Made by a program: the position numbers and the translations under genes. The notes beneath the pieces are model-generated. The model had not been told where the DNA came from. It was given only the letters and a program-made list of their open reading frames with translations, and did no database searches. Positions 25,606-33,357 of a DNA stretch of 64,000 nucleotides are shown in pieces; position 1 is the first letter of the stretch, and each line of letters begins with the position of its first letter. The stretch is taken from assembly GCF_023221595.1 (NCBI RefSeq), contig NZ_CP096563.1:5575001-5639000 (forward strand). Reading direction: 5' to 3'. The stretch is from Rhodococcus qingshengii JCM 15477 (GTDB lineage Bacteria > Actinomycetota > Actinomycetes > Mycobacteriales > Mycobacteriaceae).

Positions 25606-26795
25606 TCCGCTTGTCCGCGCAGGTATCGGCCGAAGTGCGGGACCGTGAATCCGATGGATCCACGTTCTGCCGAATAGATCAGCCCCTTCTTGATCAGTCC
25701 ATCGCGTGCCGGCGACAGGGAAGCCGGTTTGCGCCCCAACTCGACGGCGATCTTCGCGGTTGCGACGGGCCCGTCGTCACCGGCGAGATCGGCCATGGCG
25801 CGCATGTACTCACGCTCCGCGGGCGTTGCTCGCTCGTACCGCGATCCGAAGAAACCGACAGCGAGTTCTTCCTCAGCCGTCGGCGCGCCGACGCGCACGT
25901 CTTCTGCCGTGATCGGACTCGACGCCGCCACATCCCACGTGGCCTTTCCGTAGGCCTGAACGAAGTACGGGTACCCGTCAGCCGCTTCGTACAGAGCGTC
26001 GAGCGCGGATTCGGTGAACTCGACGTCCTCACGCTCGGCAGGTGCGATCAGTGCCTGATCTGCAGCTTCACGCTCGAGACGGTCGATCCGGTGGTAGCTG
26101 AACAGGCGCTCCGAGTAGCTTTTCGACGCCGACAGCACAGCAGGCAGATGCGGAAGCCCCGCCCCGACGACAATCAGCGGTGCCGCGTCCTGACTCAACT
26201 CGTGGCAGGCCCCGCAGATCGCCGAGACATCCGCTGCTCCGAGGTCCTGCATCTCGTCGATGAAGATGGCGATCCCGACGCCGACATCCCTGGCCAGCGA
26301 CGACGCATCGAGCAGCAACTCGACGAGGTCGATCTCGATGTCGCCGCTGTCTGCCCGACCTTTGATCGCGGGTGCATCGATGCCTGGCTGCCAGCGCTCG
26401 CGCATTCCCTTGTCTGCAGTGGCGCGTAGGGCAAACGATTTGAGGACTCCGAGGAACTGCTCGACCCGCTCCGGATCGCGATGGGAGACCGCGATCTCTC
26501 GGACTGCCATGTGCAGCGCCGACGAGAGTGGGCGTCGTAAATCCTGATCGGGGCGCGCCTCGATCTTGCCTGTCCCCCAGCTTCGGGAGATCGCGGCCGA
26601 ACGCAACTGATTGAGCAGGACGGTCTTGCCGACGCCACGCAATCCGGTGAGGACAACACTTCGTTCCGGGCGGCCACGCGCAATTCGCTCGAGAACGACG
26701 TCGAAGGCGTCGATCTGCTTGTCGCGCCCGGCGAGTTCCGGCGGGCGTTGACCGGCACCGGGGGCATACGGATTGCGCACGGGGTCCATGCCCAT
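25602..26795 (-). CDS. AAA ATPase with C-terminal winged helix (ORC/MNS-like)
   Basis: Cytosolic ATPase of 397 residues. Walker A GLRGVGKT is at 51-58 and Walker B is AIFIDEMQD near 175. A lid region follows, and the C-terminal ~90 residues look like a winged helix (TAKIAVELGRKPASLSPARDGLIKKGLIY). It fits the archaeal-type/MNS ATPases annotated as ATP-binding proteins. The target is unknown. It is translationally coupled to the M50 protease gene. Confidence 0.82.
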   Translation of the reverse strand: MGMDPVRNPYAPGAGQRPPELAGRDKQIDAFDVVLERIARGRPERSVVLTGLRGVGKTVLLNQLRSAAISRSWGTGKIEARPDQDLRRPLSSALHMAVREIAVSHRDPERVEQFLGVLKSFALRATADKGMRERWQPGIDAPAIKGRADSGDIEIDLVELLLDASSLARDVGVGIAIFIDEMQDLGAADVSAICGACHELSQDAAPLIVVGAGLPHLPAVLSASKSYSERLFSYHRIDRLEREAADQALIAPAEREDVEFTESALDALYEAADGYPYFVQAYGKATWDVAASSPITAEDVRVGAPTAEEELAVGFFGSRYERATPAEREYMRAMADLAGDDGPVATAKIAVELGRKPASLSPARDGLIKKGLIYSAERGSIGFTVPHFGRYLRGQAE

Positions 26796-26827
26796 CGACG
26801 GTACAAGCCGAGTAGACGAATATCCCG

Positions 26828-26851
26828 CTCTCTAGCGCGTGTCCTAGAGAG
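26828..26851. promoter_or_regulatory. Inverted repeat upstream of the AAA ATPase gene
   Basis: CTCTCTAG (26828-26835) and CTAGAGAG (26844-26851) are perfect arms with an 8-base spacer. They lie 33 bases before the ATPase start, between it and the upstream oxidoreductase. It could be an operator or a terminator of the oxidoreductase gene. Confidence 0.45.
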
Positions 26852-26907
26852 AACTAGGAACCGCAATATCGGCTCGACCTTGTCGAACCGGGCTCCGGCG
26901 TCGTCGT

Positions 26908-27969
26908 CTAACCGTCCAGGGTTGACGCTCGGGCGAAGTCCCCGGCCGCATGGGCTCCAATTGCTCCGGCCAGAATGATCGCCGGATGCGTCGCGGCCAG
27001 ATAGAGCCCCGACACGCCTTCGGCGAAGCCCAGCAGCGGGCGGCCACCACGCGGGATGGGACGGTCAGCGACTACCGCCTCGATCAGTTCCACTTGGTCA
27101 CCGTCCTCGAGCTGACTGCGGATCGCGTGCAGCGTCGGCCCCGCAAGCTCACGAGCATCTCCGGAGAACCCGACCGGAACATGTTCAGCCGCAATCAGTG
27201 TCGTGTCGTCCAATTGCCGGATCTCGAAATCCGGAGAGGAGAGTATTCCGTTCACCAATGGGTAGGGCGTCGAGAATCTGATGAGGCAACGCGGGGAGGC
27301 GTCGACCTCGACGTCCACTCCCGCCGACGCCGCGAGTCCAGGAATCGCGGTACCCGCAGCGAGCACGGTGGCCGATCCGTAGACGGGACCGTCGGCAGTC
27401 ATTACTCCGCACACTCTCATGCCCTCCGCGAGCACCCCGAGCGCACTGACATCGGAATACACTGTGGCACCGTATGCTTCGGCACCTCGCAGGAGCGATC
27501 GAGCGAACGCAACCGGGTCAACGCCACCGTCATCAGGCGCGTACGATGCGACCGAGGGGGCCGTCCGCAATCCCGGCTCACGAGCAAGGATTTCCTCTTT
27601 ACCGATGAGTTCGACGGGATGGCCGAGTGCTCGATGAGCATCTACGAACGCTCGAGTCTCCGCTTCCGTCTCTTCCCAGGTGATCGCGCCTCTGCGGCGC
27701 AAACCGATTGGCTCGACGAGTTCGCGCTCCAGGCGGTCGAATTCGACTGCAGCGCCTTGCCGGAACGGATCTGAGTAAGTTTCTGCGGCACTCTTCGAGA
27801 GGCCGACCCAGGCAAAGGAGTTGCCGGTCACCCCTCCCGCCACCGAGCCGTGCTCCAGCACGGTGACTCGGAGACCAACGCGCGCCAGGTGATACGCGAT
27901 CGACGCGCCGACGACGCCGGCACCAATCACCAGGATCGGACTGTCGTTTCGACCATTCGGATGCGCCAC
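26908..27969 (-). CDS. FAD-dependent amino-acid oxidase/dehydrogenase (DAO family)
   Basis: Flavoprotein of 353 residues. The FAD motif VIGAGVVGASIAYHLA is at about 14-30, with a glutamate at the end of the second strand (VTVLEHG). The DAO-family GRPLLGFAEGVSGLYLAATHP block near the C-terminus binds the flavin. The group includes glycine oxidase, sarcosine oxidase and D-amino acid dehydrogenase. Substrate not determinable. It stands alone between the ATPase operon and DUF4259. Confidence 0.84.
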   Translation of the reverse strand: MAHPNGRNDSPILVIGAGVVGASIAYHLARVGLRVTVLEHGSVAGGVTGNSFAWVGLSKSAAETYSDPFRQGAAVEFDRLERELVEPIGLRRRGAITWEETEAETRAFVDAHRALGHPVELIGKEEILAREPGLRTAPSVASYAPDDGGVDPVAFARSLLRGAEAYGATVYSDVSALGVLAEGMRVCGVMTADGPVYGSATVLAAGTAIPGLAASAGVDVEVDASPRCLIRFSTPYPLVNGILSSPDFEIRQLDDTTLIAAEHVPVGFSGDARELAGPTLHAIRSQLEDGDQVELIEAVVADRPIPRGGRPLLGFAEGVSGLYLAATHPAIILAGAIGAHAAGDFARASTLDG

Positions 27970-28044
27970 CAGTGGACCATATCTGCGAGCCGCAACGTGG
28001 ATCCACTCAATTTGGATGCAAGGACGTCGGCGGTTAGCGAAGGA

Positions 28045-28431
28045 CTAGGCTTGTTCCCGCTCGGCTGCGAGGGAGACGGCCTGTTCGAAGGTATGGACGA
28101 GCACTGCACGTCGAGCGACCTTGTGATCCTCGTCCGGTTCGAGTTCGTCAATGTAGCCATCCCACACGCGCAGATATCGATCGCGCCAGTCGATCAGCAC
28201 TTGCGTCGATGGAAACGTCACACCGACTCGTTTCGTCTGGGCAATATCGGTGAGGATCTCGAGCCACGCCGGCACCATCTCCCCGCCCCATTCATCCGGC
28301 TCCAGACTCGAATCGTCTTCGAACTCGGCAGTGATGTCGTCCACGATTCGACCGGTCAGGGCCCCCAACCCATCCGCGACGGTGTCACTGTCAAAATTTC
28401 CCGGACCCCAGACTCCCACAAGCCCTCCCAT
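28045..28431 (-). CDS. DUF4259 domain protein
   Basis: Acidic protein of 128 residues that begins GVWGPGNFDSDTVAD, the signature of DUF4259 (a family of small cytosolic proteins in actinobacteria). PAWLEILTDIAQ and ALVHTFEQAV-like helices follow. Function unknown. It may be linked to toxin-immunity-like contexts elsewhere but nothing here shows that. Confidence 0.8.
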   Translation of the reverse strand: MGGLVGVWGPGNFDSDTVADGLGALTGRIVDDITAEFEDDSSLEPDEWGGEMVPAWLEILTDIAQTKRVGVTFPSTQVLIDWRDRYLRVWDGYIDELEPDEDHKVARRAVLVHTFEQAVSLAAEREQA

Positions 28432-29444
28432 ATCGATTGCGGATAAATTCAGGTCGACAGTCGCGTTGCCGTCGCAGCAGGCCGTGAGCGTGCTCGCAGT
28501 CGCAGGTCGGCAATTGCAAATTGGAGAATCTGCCGCCCGCTCAGTCAGAGCTTGCGGTCATTGGCGCCCGCCCAAATCGGACTGTCGACTATCTTCCGAA
28601 ACTTCGGCGACCCACCGATTGCTGAAATTTTGAGCATCAACCAGTTCCAGATTCTCACAGCCACCTCCGCGTCGTATCTCACCGTCAACACTAACCGACC
28701 GGCGGGACTCTTTTGGCTACCGGTACACCACTATGCGTCGACCAGTTAGATCAAGTGTGAACTCGAACTGGCACAACAGATCGCCGGGAACTGCAGGAGC
28801 GCTTGGGTCTTTCCCAGAACCGTCTGGCCCTTTGTGCGTGACGGCGATTGGTTCTGGGTGCATCGATCCGGTCGGAAGCACTGCGATGTTTGTCGGCACA
28901 CGGAATTGCGCTCGGTGGAGATCGAGGATCCGTATCCACGGGTGTCGCAGGCAATTCCTGAAGATTCGCAGGGGAAATAGCTGCGCATCGCCACCCCCAA
29001 CAGCGATTCCGTCGATTGTGTAACAACCACACGAAGAACAGCCATCGATGTCCGAAAGGAAGACTGATCCGGCGAGACCGCGAGGTAGTGTCACATCTGC
29101 CCAGCAAAACTCGCCACGATCTCGAGAAGACGGTCGGCCTCGCCAACTGCCACTTCTGACGTTACGACGTTGCTGGGCAGGTGTTTACGGAAAAGGGTTT
29201 CGCACGCGGGGTACCGATCGCTGATGGGACTGATCACCCCTTCTCCGAAAGATGTTGGTAACGAATCGAACCCCGAGCATAGAGGTGCAACGATTGGGCG
29301 AGTTGATTCAACGCCCCGGTGTGCGATCTATCTGTTTGCGCCAATCATTTTCGGCAAAGGCTTAATTCGCCGAACGGGGCCGGGTACTGCAATAGCTGGT
29401 CGAGTATTCGATCACGCGTCTTACGCTAAGGAAGGACCGAGAAC
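28432..29444. other. Gene-poor segment
   Basis: About 1 kb with weaker codon bias than the rest of the window and no recognisable family. It includes one possible minus-strand ORF (28717-29094, listed separately). Several other short ORFs on both strands have no ribosome sites or coherent composition. It separates the DUF4259 gene from the two tiny ORFs at 29445 and 29765. Confidence 0.4.
28717..29094 (-). CDS. Possible hypothetical protein, 125 residues
   Basis: Weakly supported ORF with a GTG start. The translation is plausible as a protein, with a cysteine cluster (CSSCGC at about 19-24) and an ordered end, FEFTLDLTGRRIVVYR. No good ribosome site is seen and third-position GC is only moderate. 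No family recognised. It could equally be a remnant. Confidence 0.3.
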   Translation of the reverse strand: MTLPRGLAGSVFLSDIDGCSSCGCYTIDGIAVGGGDAQLFPLRIFRNCLRHPWIRILDLHRAQFRVPTNIAVLPTGSMHPEPIAVTHKGPDGSGKDPSAPAVPGDLLCQFEFTLDLTGRRIVVYR

Positions 29445-29552
29445 ATGACTGAAGTAATTTCGTGGATTGTCCAGAATCCGATTGGTGCCGTCGTCGCGCT
29501 TGTTGCCGACATCATAATATTGACGATGTCGTCTGTCGCGGGATACTCGTAG
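29445..29552 (+). CDS. Tiny hydrophobic ORF, 35 residues
   Basis: ATG preceded by GGAAGGA about eight bases upstream. The product has one hydrophobic, Val/Ile-rich helix (about residues 12-28, GAVVALVADIIIL) after an amphipathic start MTEVISWIVQNP. There is no signal peptide. It is followed 212 bases later by a second ORF of the same kind. Small, leaderless helical peptides of this size form the cell-wall porins PorA/PorH in corynebacteria; that is an analogy of form only. Confidence 0.5.
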   Translation: MTEVISWIVQNPIGAVVALVADIIILTMSSVAGYS

Positions 29553-29764
29553 CCGAATCCGCCCGTCCTTCACGGTATTCCCAAGTCGAGGAACTACATT
29601 CGAAACACAGAGGGCCGCAACCGCAGCGTACTGTCGGCGCTCGTCACTGACCTTTCGTGGCCTCATATGCCCAACTGCGCTGGGTCCGTACTGACGTCCC
29701 TCGTGTCGAGTGTCGCACCACCAGTTTCAATCAGTCACGCCATCACTACTCAGGAGGAATCACA

Positions 29765-29902
29765 ATGGGTTCGATCAACGCATTCAACGAATGGGTCAAC
29801 CAAGCTACGTATGCGGGCGACCCGTTTGCCACCGCCATAGCGATCGTCCAGTTCTTCGCGGTGAGTCTCGTCAACCTGTTCACCGGCGGCCCCATTCTTT
29901 AA
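29765..29902 (+). CDS. Tiny hydrophobic ORF, 45 residues
   Basis: Excellent ribosome site (AGGAGGAAT, nine bases to ATG), which argues strongly for translation. The product begins GSINAFNEWVNQATYAGDPF and continues as an amphipathic or membrane helix (AIAIVQFFAVSLVNLF), ending GGPIL. There is no signal peptide and no cysteine. Size 45 equals corynebacterial PorA, but I see no direct sequence match. It may also be a bacteriocin-like or regulatory membrane peptide. Confidence 0.6.
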   Translation: MGSINAFNEWVNQATYAGDPFATAIAIVQFFAVSLVNLFTGGPIL

Positions 29903-29918
29903 AGGAGTCCACTCGGTC

Positions 29919-30073
29919 TCACTTCTGCTCGGCGTCCATCGCAGCCTGTTCTTCGGCTGTACTGCTCCTCGCGAAAGGTGGCCGGGACATCGCTGACGAG
30001 CATGATGCGCAGTTCGGCCTCGCGGATGGTCAGTGAACGCAGTTTTGGACGGTCGATCAGGACGAGTCGACAT
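29919..30073 (-). pseudogene. Possible decayed coding remnant
   Basis: Three minus-strand segments in three different frames read like parts of one protein. They are a start MSTRPDRPSK, a middle LRSLTIREAELRIMLVSDVP and an end AEEQAAMDAEQK before a TGA at 29919-29921. Joining them would need two frameshifts. No family is recognised and this may be chance. Confidence 0.25.
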
Positions 30074-30093
30074 CGGAGCGAATGAACACCGAA

Positions 30094-30122
30094 GTGCCCA
30101 AGCATGTTCGACGCTTGGGCAC
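30094..30122. terminator. Stem-loop after the tiny ORFs
   Basis: GTGCCCAAGC (30094-30103) pairs perfectly with GCTTGGGCAC (30113-30122) across a 9-base loop. It can terminate the tiny-ORF transcript. Its loop contains the furthest-upstream ATG of the UbiB frame, which argues against that start. Confidence 0.55.
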
Positions 30123-30205
30123 TGTCGGGCTTGTTACCCGGCAGTCGGGGTGGGCTCGGGGTTTTCCTGGATGTATCGCAGATTGCGAACCCGTACGCTA
30201 TCGCA

Positions 30206-32161
30206 ATGGACTTGATGGTCTGGATCGTCACGACGCCATTTCTTGCAGCAGCACTGGCGGGCGTGATGCGACGAACGCTGGGGACGAGAGTCGGATGGCC
30301 GCGAACCCTTGCGGTCGCGGTGATAGCACTCTCGGTGGGGGTTCCACTGTCGGGATACGTCGCAACACTTGCAGGAATTGCCAGCCAGGACGATCAACTT
30401 CTGGTGAGCGTAGGAACAGCGCTCATATTCTTCGGAGTTGTCGCGCTCTGGGTGTTCGCAGCATGCCTGGCCGCATTGGTTTTCCTCGAAGTTGTCCTTC
30501 CAACAGGGTCCATCCCCGGACCGCCAGAAGCATTGCAGCGCAGCCGCAAATCGTGGCGACGAACCAAGCGATACGTCCAGATCATGGGCATCGTCGTGCG
30601 AGCGGGAGGCGGGCCCGCTCTCCGTGCTGGGCCATCAGCGCCTCAGTTCGGGGACGCGCTGGTGGAAGTAATCAACCGGTGCGGTGTCACTTTCGTCAAG
30701 CTGGGACAGATCCTCGGCACGCGAGACGACCTCATACCACCCCAGTTGGCTCGCACTCTCTCGTCTCTGCAAAGTTCGGCACGACCGGCTGATCCAGTCC
30801 GCATTGCGGAGCTACTGGCATCGGAACTCGGCGACGCACCAGAGTCGGTGTTCGCATGGTTCGATGTGGAGCCGTTCGCCGCCGCCTCTGTCGCACAGGT
30901 ACATTCCGCGCGCACCGTTGAAGGCGTCGACGTTGTGGTGAAGGTTCAACGGCCCGAGGCGAGCGCACAAGTGAGCGTGGATTGCGATATCTTCCTTCGC
31001 GTGTCATCCCGCGCGGAGACCCGTTTTCCCTGGGCACGCGATATCGGCGTTCACCGACTCGCCGGGGGCCTCGTCACGTCACTGCTCGAGGAACTCGACT
31101 ACCGCACCGAAGCAGCGAATACCGGCGCGATTGCTTCCACCATGTCGAACCGCCCGGATATCGTCGTTCCGCACATCTACCCCAACCTCAGTAGCGGACG
31201 GGTGCTCGTGATGGAACGTCTTCACGGCACACCGCTCTCCGACGGTGAGTCGGCGCTCACCGGCCTCGACCGCGACACCCGCAGCAGCATCGCCAACGAA
31301 CTTCTTGCGTCGTTGCTCGACGGGATCTTTGTCCACGGCGTGTTTCACGCGGACCTGCACCCCGGCAACATCATGATCCTCGATGACGGCCGGGTCGGGC
31401 TCCTCGACTTCGGCGCAGTAGGGGTTCTGGACGGCGAGACACGGATCTTGTTCGCCGTGCTCCTCAACGCTGCCCTCGCAGGTGATCCGGTGGCGACAGT
31501 CGACGCGATGCTGATGGCATTCGACGTACCGCCCGAAGTTGATCGCGGAGCACTACGTCACCAGGTGGGCCGAGAGATCACCCTGCTCAGTGTCCAACCC
31601 AATATTTCCATGGCATCGTTCGCGCGAATGTTCACCGTGCTTCGAGAACACCGAATCGGAGTGCCGGGAGACGTCGCCGCCGCTTTCCGTTCGCTCGCGT
31701 CTTTGGAGCGCGCCCTGCGGCTCCTGGATCCGCAGATCGACCTCGTCGCTGCTGTACGGGCCGAAGTACCCCGACTGTTGACCCATGTCGCCAGCCCGAC
31801 TGCAGCCGCGCAGGCAATCCTGTCGACGACGGCGGTCACAACCGCGGTGGTCAGGCGCCTGCCTGGTCAGCTCGATCAGATCGCGACCTCGATCGCGTCG
31901 GGAAGCTTCACACTTCGCACTCGCTCGGTCGCACACCCCGACGACAGGCGATGGCTACGACGGTCGGCGAACAACGCCCTGGGTATGGCGGCGGGGGTGA
32001 CCGCGCTGATTGTCGCGGCGATCCTTCTGTTCGTACCTGGCGGACCACAACTCACACCTCAGCTGTCGGGCTATGCACTCGTGAGTGCGGTACTGGGCTT
32101 CGTCGGCGTCGTTCTGTGCATGCGGACCGTGTTCCGTTTGTTCACACTCGACAACCGGTAA
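30206..32161 (+). CDS. ABC1/UbiB (AarF) kinase-like membrane protein
   Basis: Atypical kinase-like protein of about 651 residues, linked in other organisms to quinone or lipid metabolism. The KxGQ motif (FVKLGQILGTRDD), the Ala-rich nucleotide loop (AAASVAQVHSART), the lysine in VVVKVQRPE and the catalytic HADLHPGNIMI with LLDFGAVG are all present. The N-terminus has three or four hydrophobic helices and the C-terminus two, an arrangement seen in actinobacterial members. The start is uncertain: ATG 30206 has no clear ribosome site, and ATG 30104 lies inside a hairpin. Confidence 0.88.
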   Translation: MDLMVWIVTTPFLAAALAGVMRRTLGTRVGWPRTLAVAVIALSVGVPLSGYVATLAGIASQDDQLLVSVGTALIFFGVVALWVFAACLAALVFLEVVLPTGSIPGPPEALQRSRKSWRRTKRYVQIMGIVVRAGGGPALRAGPSAPQFGDALVEVINRCGVTFVKLGQILGTRDDLIPPQLARTLSSLQSSARPADPVRIAELLASELGDAPESVFAWFDVEPFAAASVAQVHSARTVEGVDVVVKVQRPEASAQVSVDCDIFLRVSSRAETRFPWARDIGVHRLAGGLVTSLLEELDYRTEAANTGAIASTMSNRPDIVVPHIYPNLSSGRVLVMERLHGTPLSDGESALTGLDRDTRSSIANELLASLLDGIFVHGVFHADLHPGNIMILDDGRVGLLDFGAVGVLDGETRILFAVLLNAALAGDPVATVDAMLMAFDVPPEVDRGALRHQVGREITLLSVQPNISMASFARMFTVLREHRIGVPGDVAAAFRSLASLERALRLLDPQIDLVAAVRAEVPRLLTHVASPTAAAQAILSTTAVTTAVVRRLPGQLDQIATSIASGSFTLRTRSVAHPDDRRWLRRSANNALGMAAGVTALIVAAILLFVPGGPQLTPQLSGYALVSAVLGFVGVVLCMRTVFRLFTLDNR

Positions 32162-32175
32162 CCAGTAACTGATGT

Positions 32176-32907
32176 TCATCGCTTGATCTCGATGTCGTCG
32201 AAGTCGAGCGCCAGGAGCGTCGGCCGCGAGGGAACGCGGCCGCCTGGGCCTCTCGGGAGCACACGTCGTCGAGTGGGAAAGGTGAGACCGTCGAACTCGC
32301 GATGCTGGTCGCAGTAGAGAGCAGCTTTCGCCCAGCTGCCTACCGGTTCGGCGACGAAGTCGTGACGGCGGATGAGGCCACCGTTGTCGACATAGAAGGT
32401 CTGCTGCCGGCAATGGGTATCGATCGCCGGCGCGAACGTTGCTTGTAGTCGTCGCCATTGCTGCCCGGATTCCTGCCAAGGTTCGGCTTCGGTGACAGTG
32501 ATGTCGTCGCGGGCGAGCAGCAGCGGTGCGTTCAGATAGTTCCAAAAGGCGTAGCCGGCAAAGTAAGCGGTGTCGAGCGCGTCCCAGTGGAGGTTGCGCC
32601 GGACTCCACTCAACCCGAAAAACTCTGGACGTGGGTCGGTTCGACTCCCGAGTTCTTCGCCGTCACGAGTTTCGATCCGCACGACGCCCTTGTCGAACAC
32701 AGCGCACTCGCCGACACGCGGAAAGTCTTGGAGGACAGTGCGTTGCTCGGCGACTTCAACCTCGACCGTGAACTTCGCCAGCTTGTTGCCGGGGAAGCGC
32801 TGAGGCAGCAGACCGCCCAAACGTCCCCGTGCCGTGATCGCTGAAACAGACTGCCAACCTTCGACTCCGCCATGTGCGGTGAGGACTTCATCGAGTAGTT
32901 CGGTCAT
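32176..32907 (-). CDS. Hypothetical protein, 243 residues
   Basis: Conserved-looking cytosolic protein with no recognised domain. The composition is rich in Trp, Arg and beta-strand patterns, for example EVLTAHGGVEGWQSVSAI at the start and GLIRRHDFVAEPVGSWAKA near the end. The opening resembles proteins of the LolA-like or outer-lipoprotein-carrier fold, but without a signal peptide. It converges on the UbiB gene with 14 bases between. Confidence 0.65.
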   Translation of the reverse strand: MTELLDEVLTAHGGVEGWQSVSAITARGRLGGLLPQRFPGNKLAKFTVEVEVAEQRTVLQDFPRVGECAVFDKGVVRIETRDGEELGSRTDPRPEFFGLSGVRRNLHWDALDTAYFAGYAFWNYLNAPLLLARDDITVTEAEPWQESGQQWRRLQATFAPAIDTHCRQQTFYVDNGGLIRRHDFVAEPVGSWAKAALYCDQHREFDGLTFPTRRRVLPRGPGGRVPSRPTLLALDFDDIEIKR

Positions 32908-32945
32908 ATGTCGACGCTCTCCGTCCCCTGACGGAACTGTAAAAA

Positions 32946-33230
32946 TCAGCGATCAGACGGACGCGTAGTTGTAGTTGCGTTCCTCCCGCGGTACCACTGC
33001 CACCCCGCGGTGATGATGACAGCGCCGGCAAGGGACCCGAGGATGCCGCTCGGGCGCAATGATAATCCGTCGCCTGCAATCAAACTCACGAGCAATCCGC
33101 CGACCAGCGAACCACCGATTCCCGCGATGAACGCGAAGGTCCAGTCCACTCGTGCGGTCGTTTTCCCCAGAATCAGCTGGGCTCCCGCTCCGATGACGAT
33201 CCCGAACAGGAGTATTCCGATGATGAGCAT
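32946..33230 (-). CDS. GlsB/YeaQ/YmgE-family membrane protein
   Basis: Small membrane protein of 94 residues with three hydrophobic helices and a Gly-rich pattern (GIVIGAGAQLILG, GIGGSLVGGLL, GSLAGAVIITAGW), the marks of the YeaQ/GlsB transglycosylase-associated stress family. The ATG at 33230 begins LIIGILLFG. A basic tail follows the last helix. Likely linked to general or acid stress, as in the family. Independently transcribed between two minus-strand genes. Confidence 0.85.
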   Translation of the reverse strand: MLIIGILLFGIVIGAGAQLILGKTTARVDWTFAFIAGIGGSLVGGLLVSLIAGDGLSLRPSGILGSLAGAVIITAGWQWYRGRNATTTTRPSDR

Positions 33231-33357
33231 GAGACAAGGCCCTTTCGTGGAGTGACGACGCAAGGCGCGAACGACTTACTCTGCACCATCTTTCCGGTAT
33301 GTCTCTTATGTCGTGGTGAAATCCGTGTGAAAGGTCGTCGTCGCCCATTCCACGTTG

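Noticed and set aside
29170..29448. Plus-strand ORF of 92 residues in the gene-poor gap
   Set aside because: No ribosome site, poor codon bias, and its end overlaps the better supported tiny ORF.
30104..30205. ATG at 30104 as the start of the UbiB-like protein
   Set aside because: It sits in the loop of a perfect 10-bp hairpin that looks like a terminator, and the added residues have no family support.
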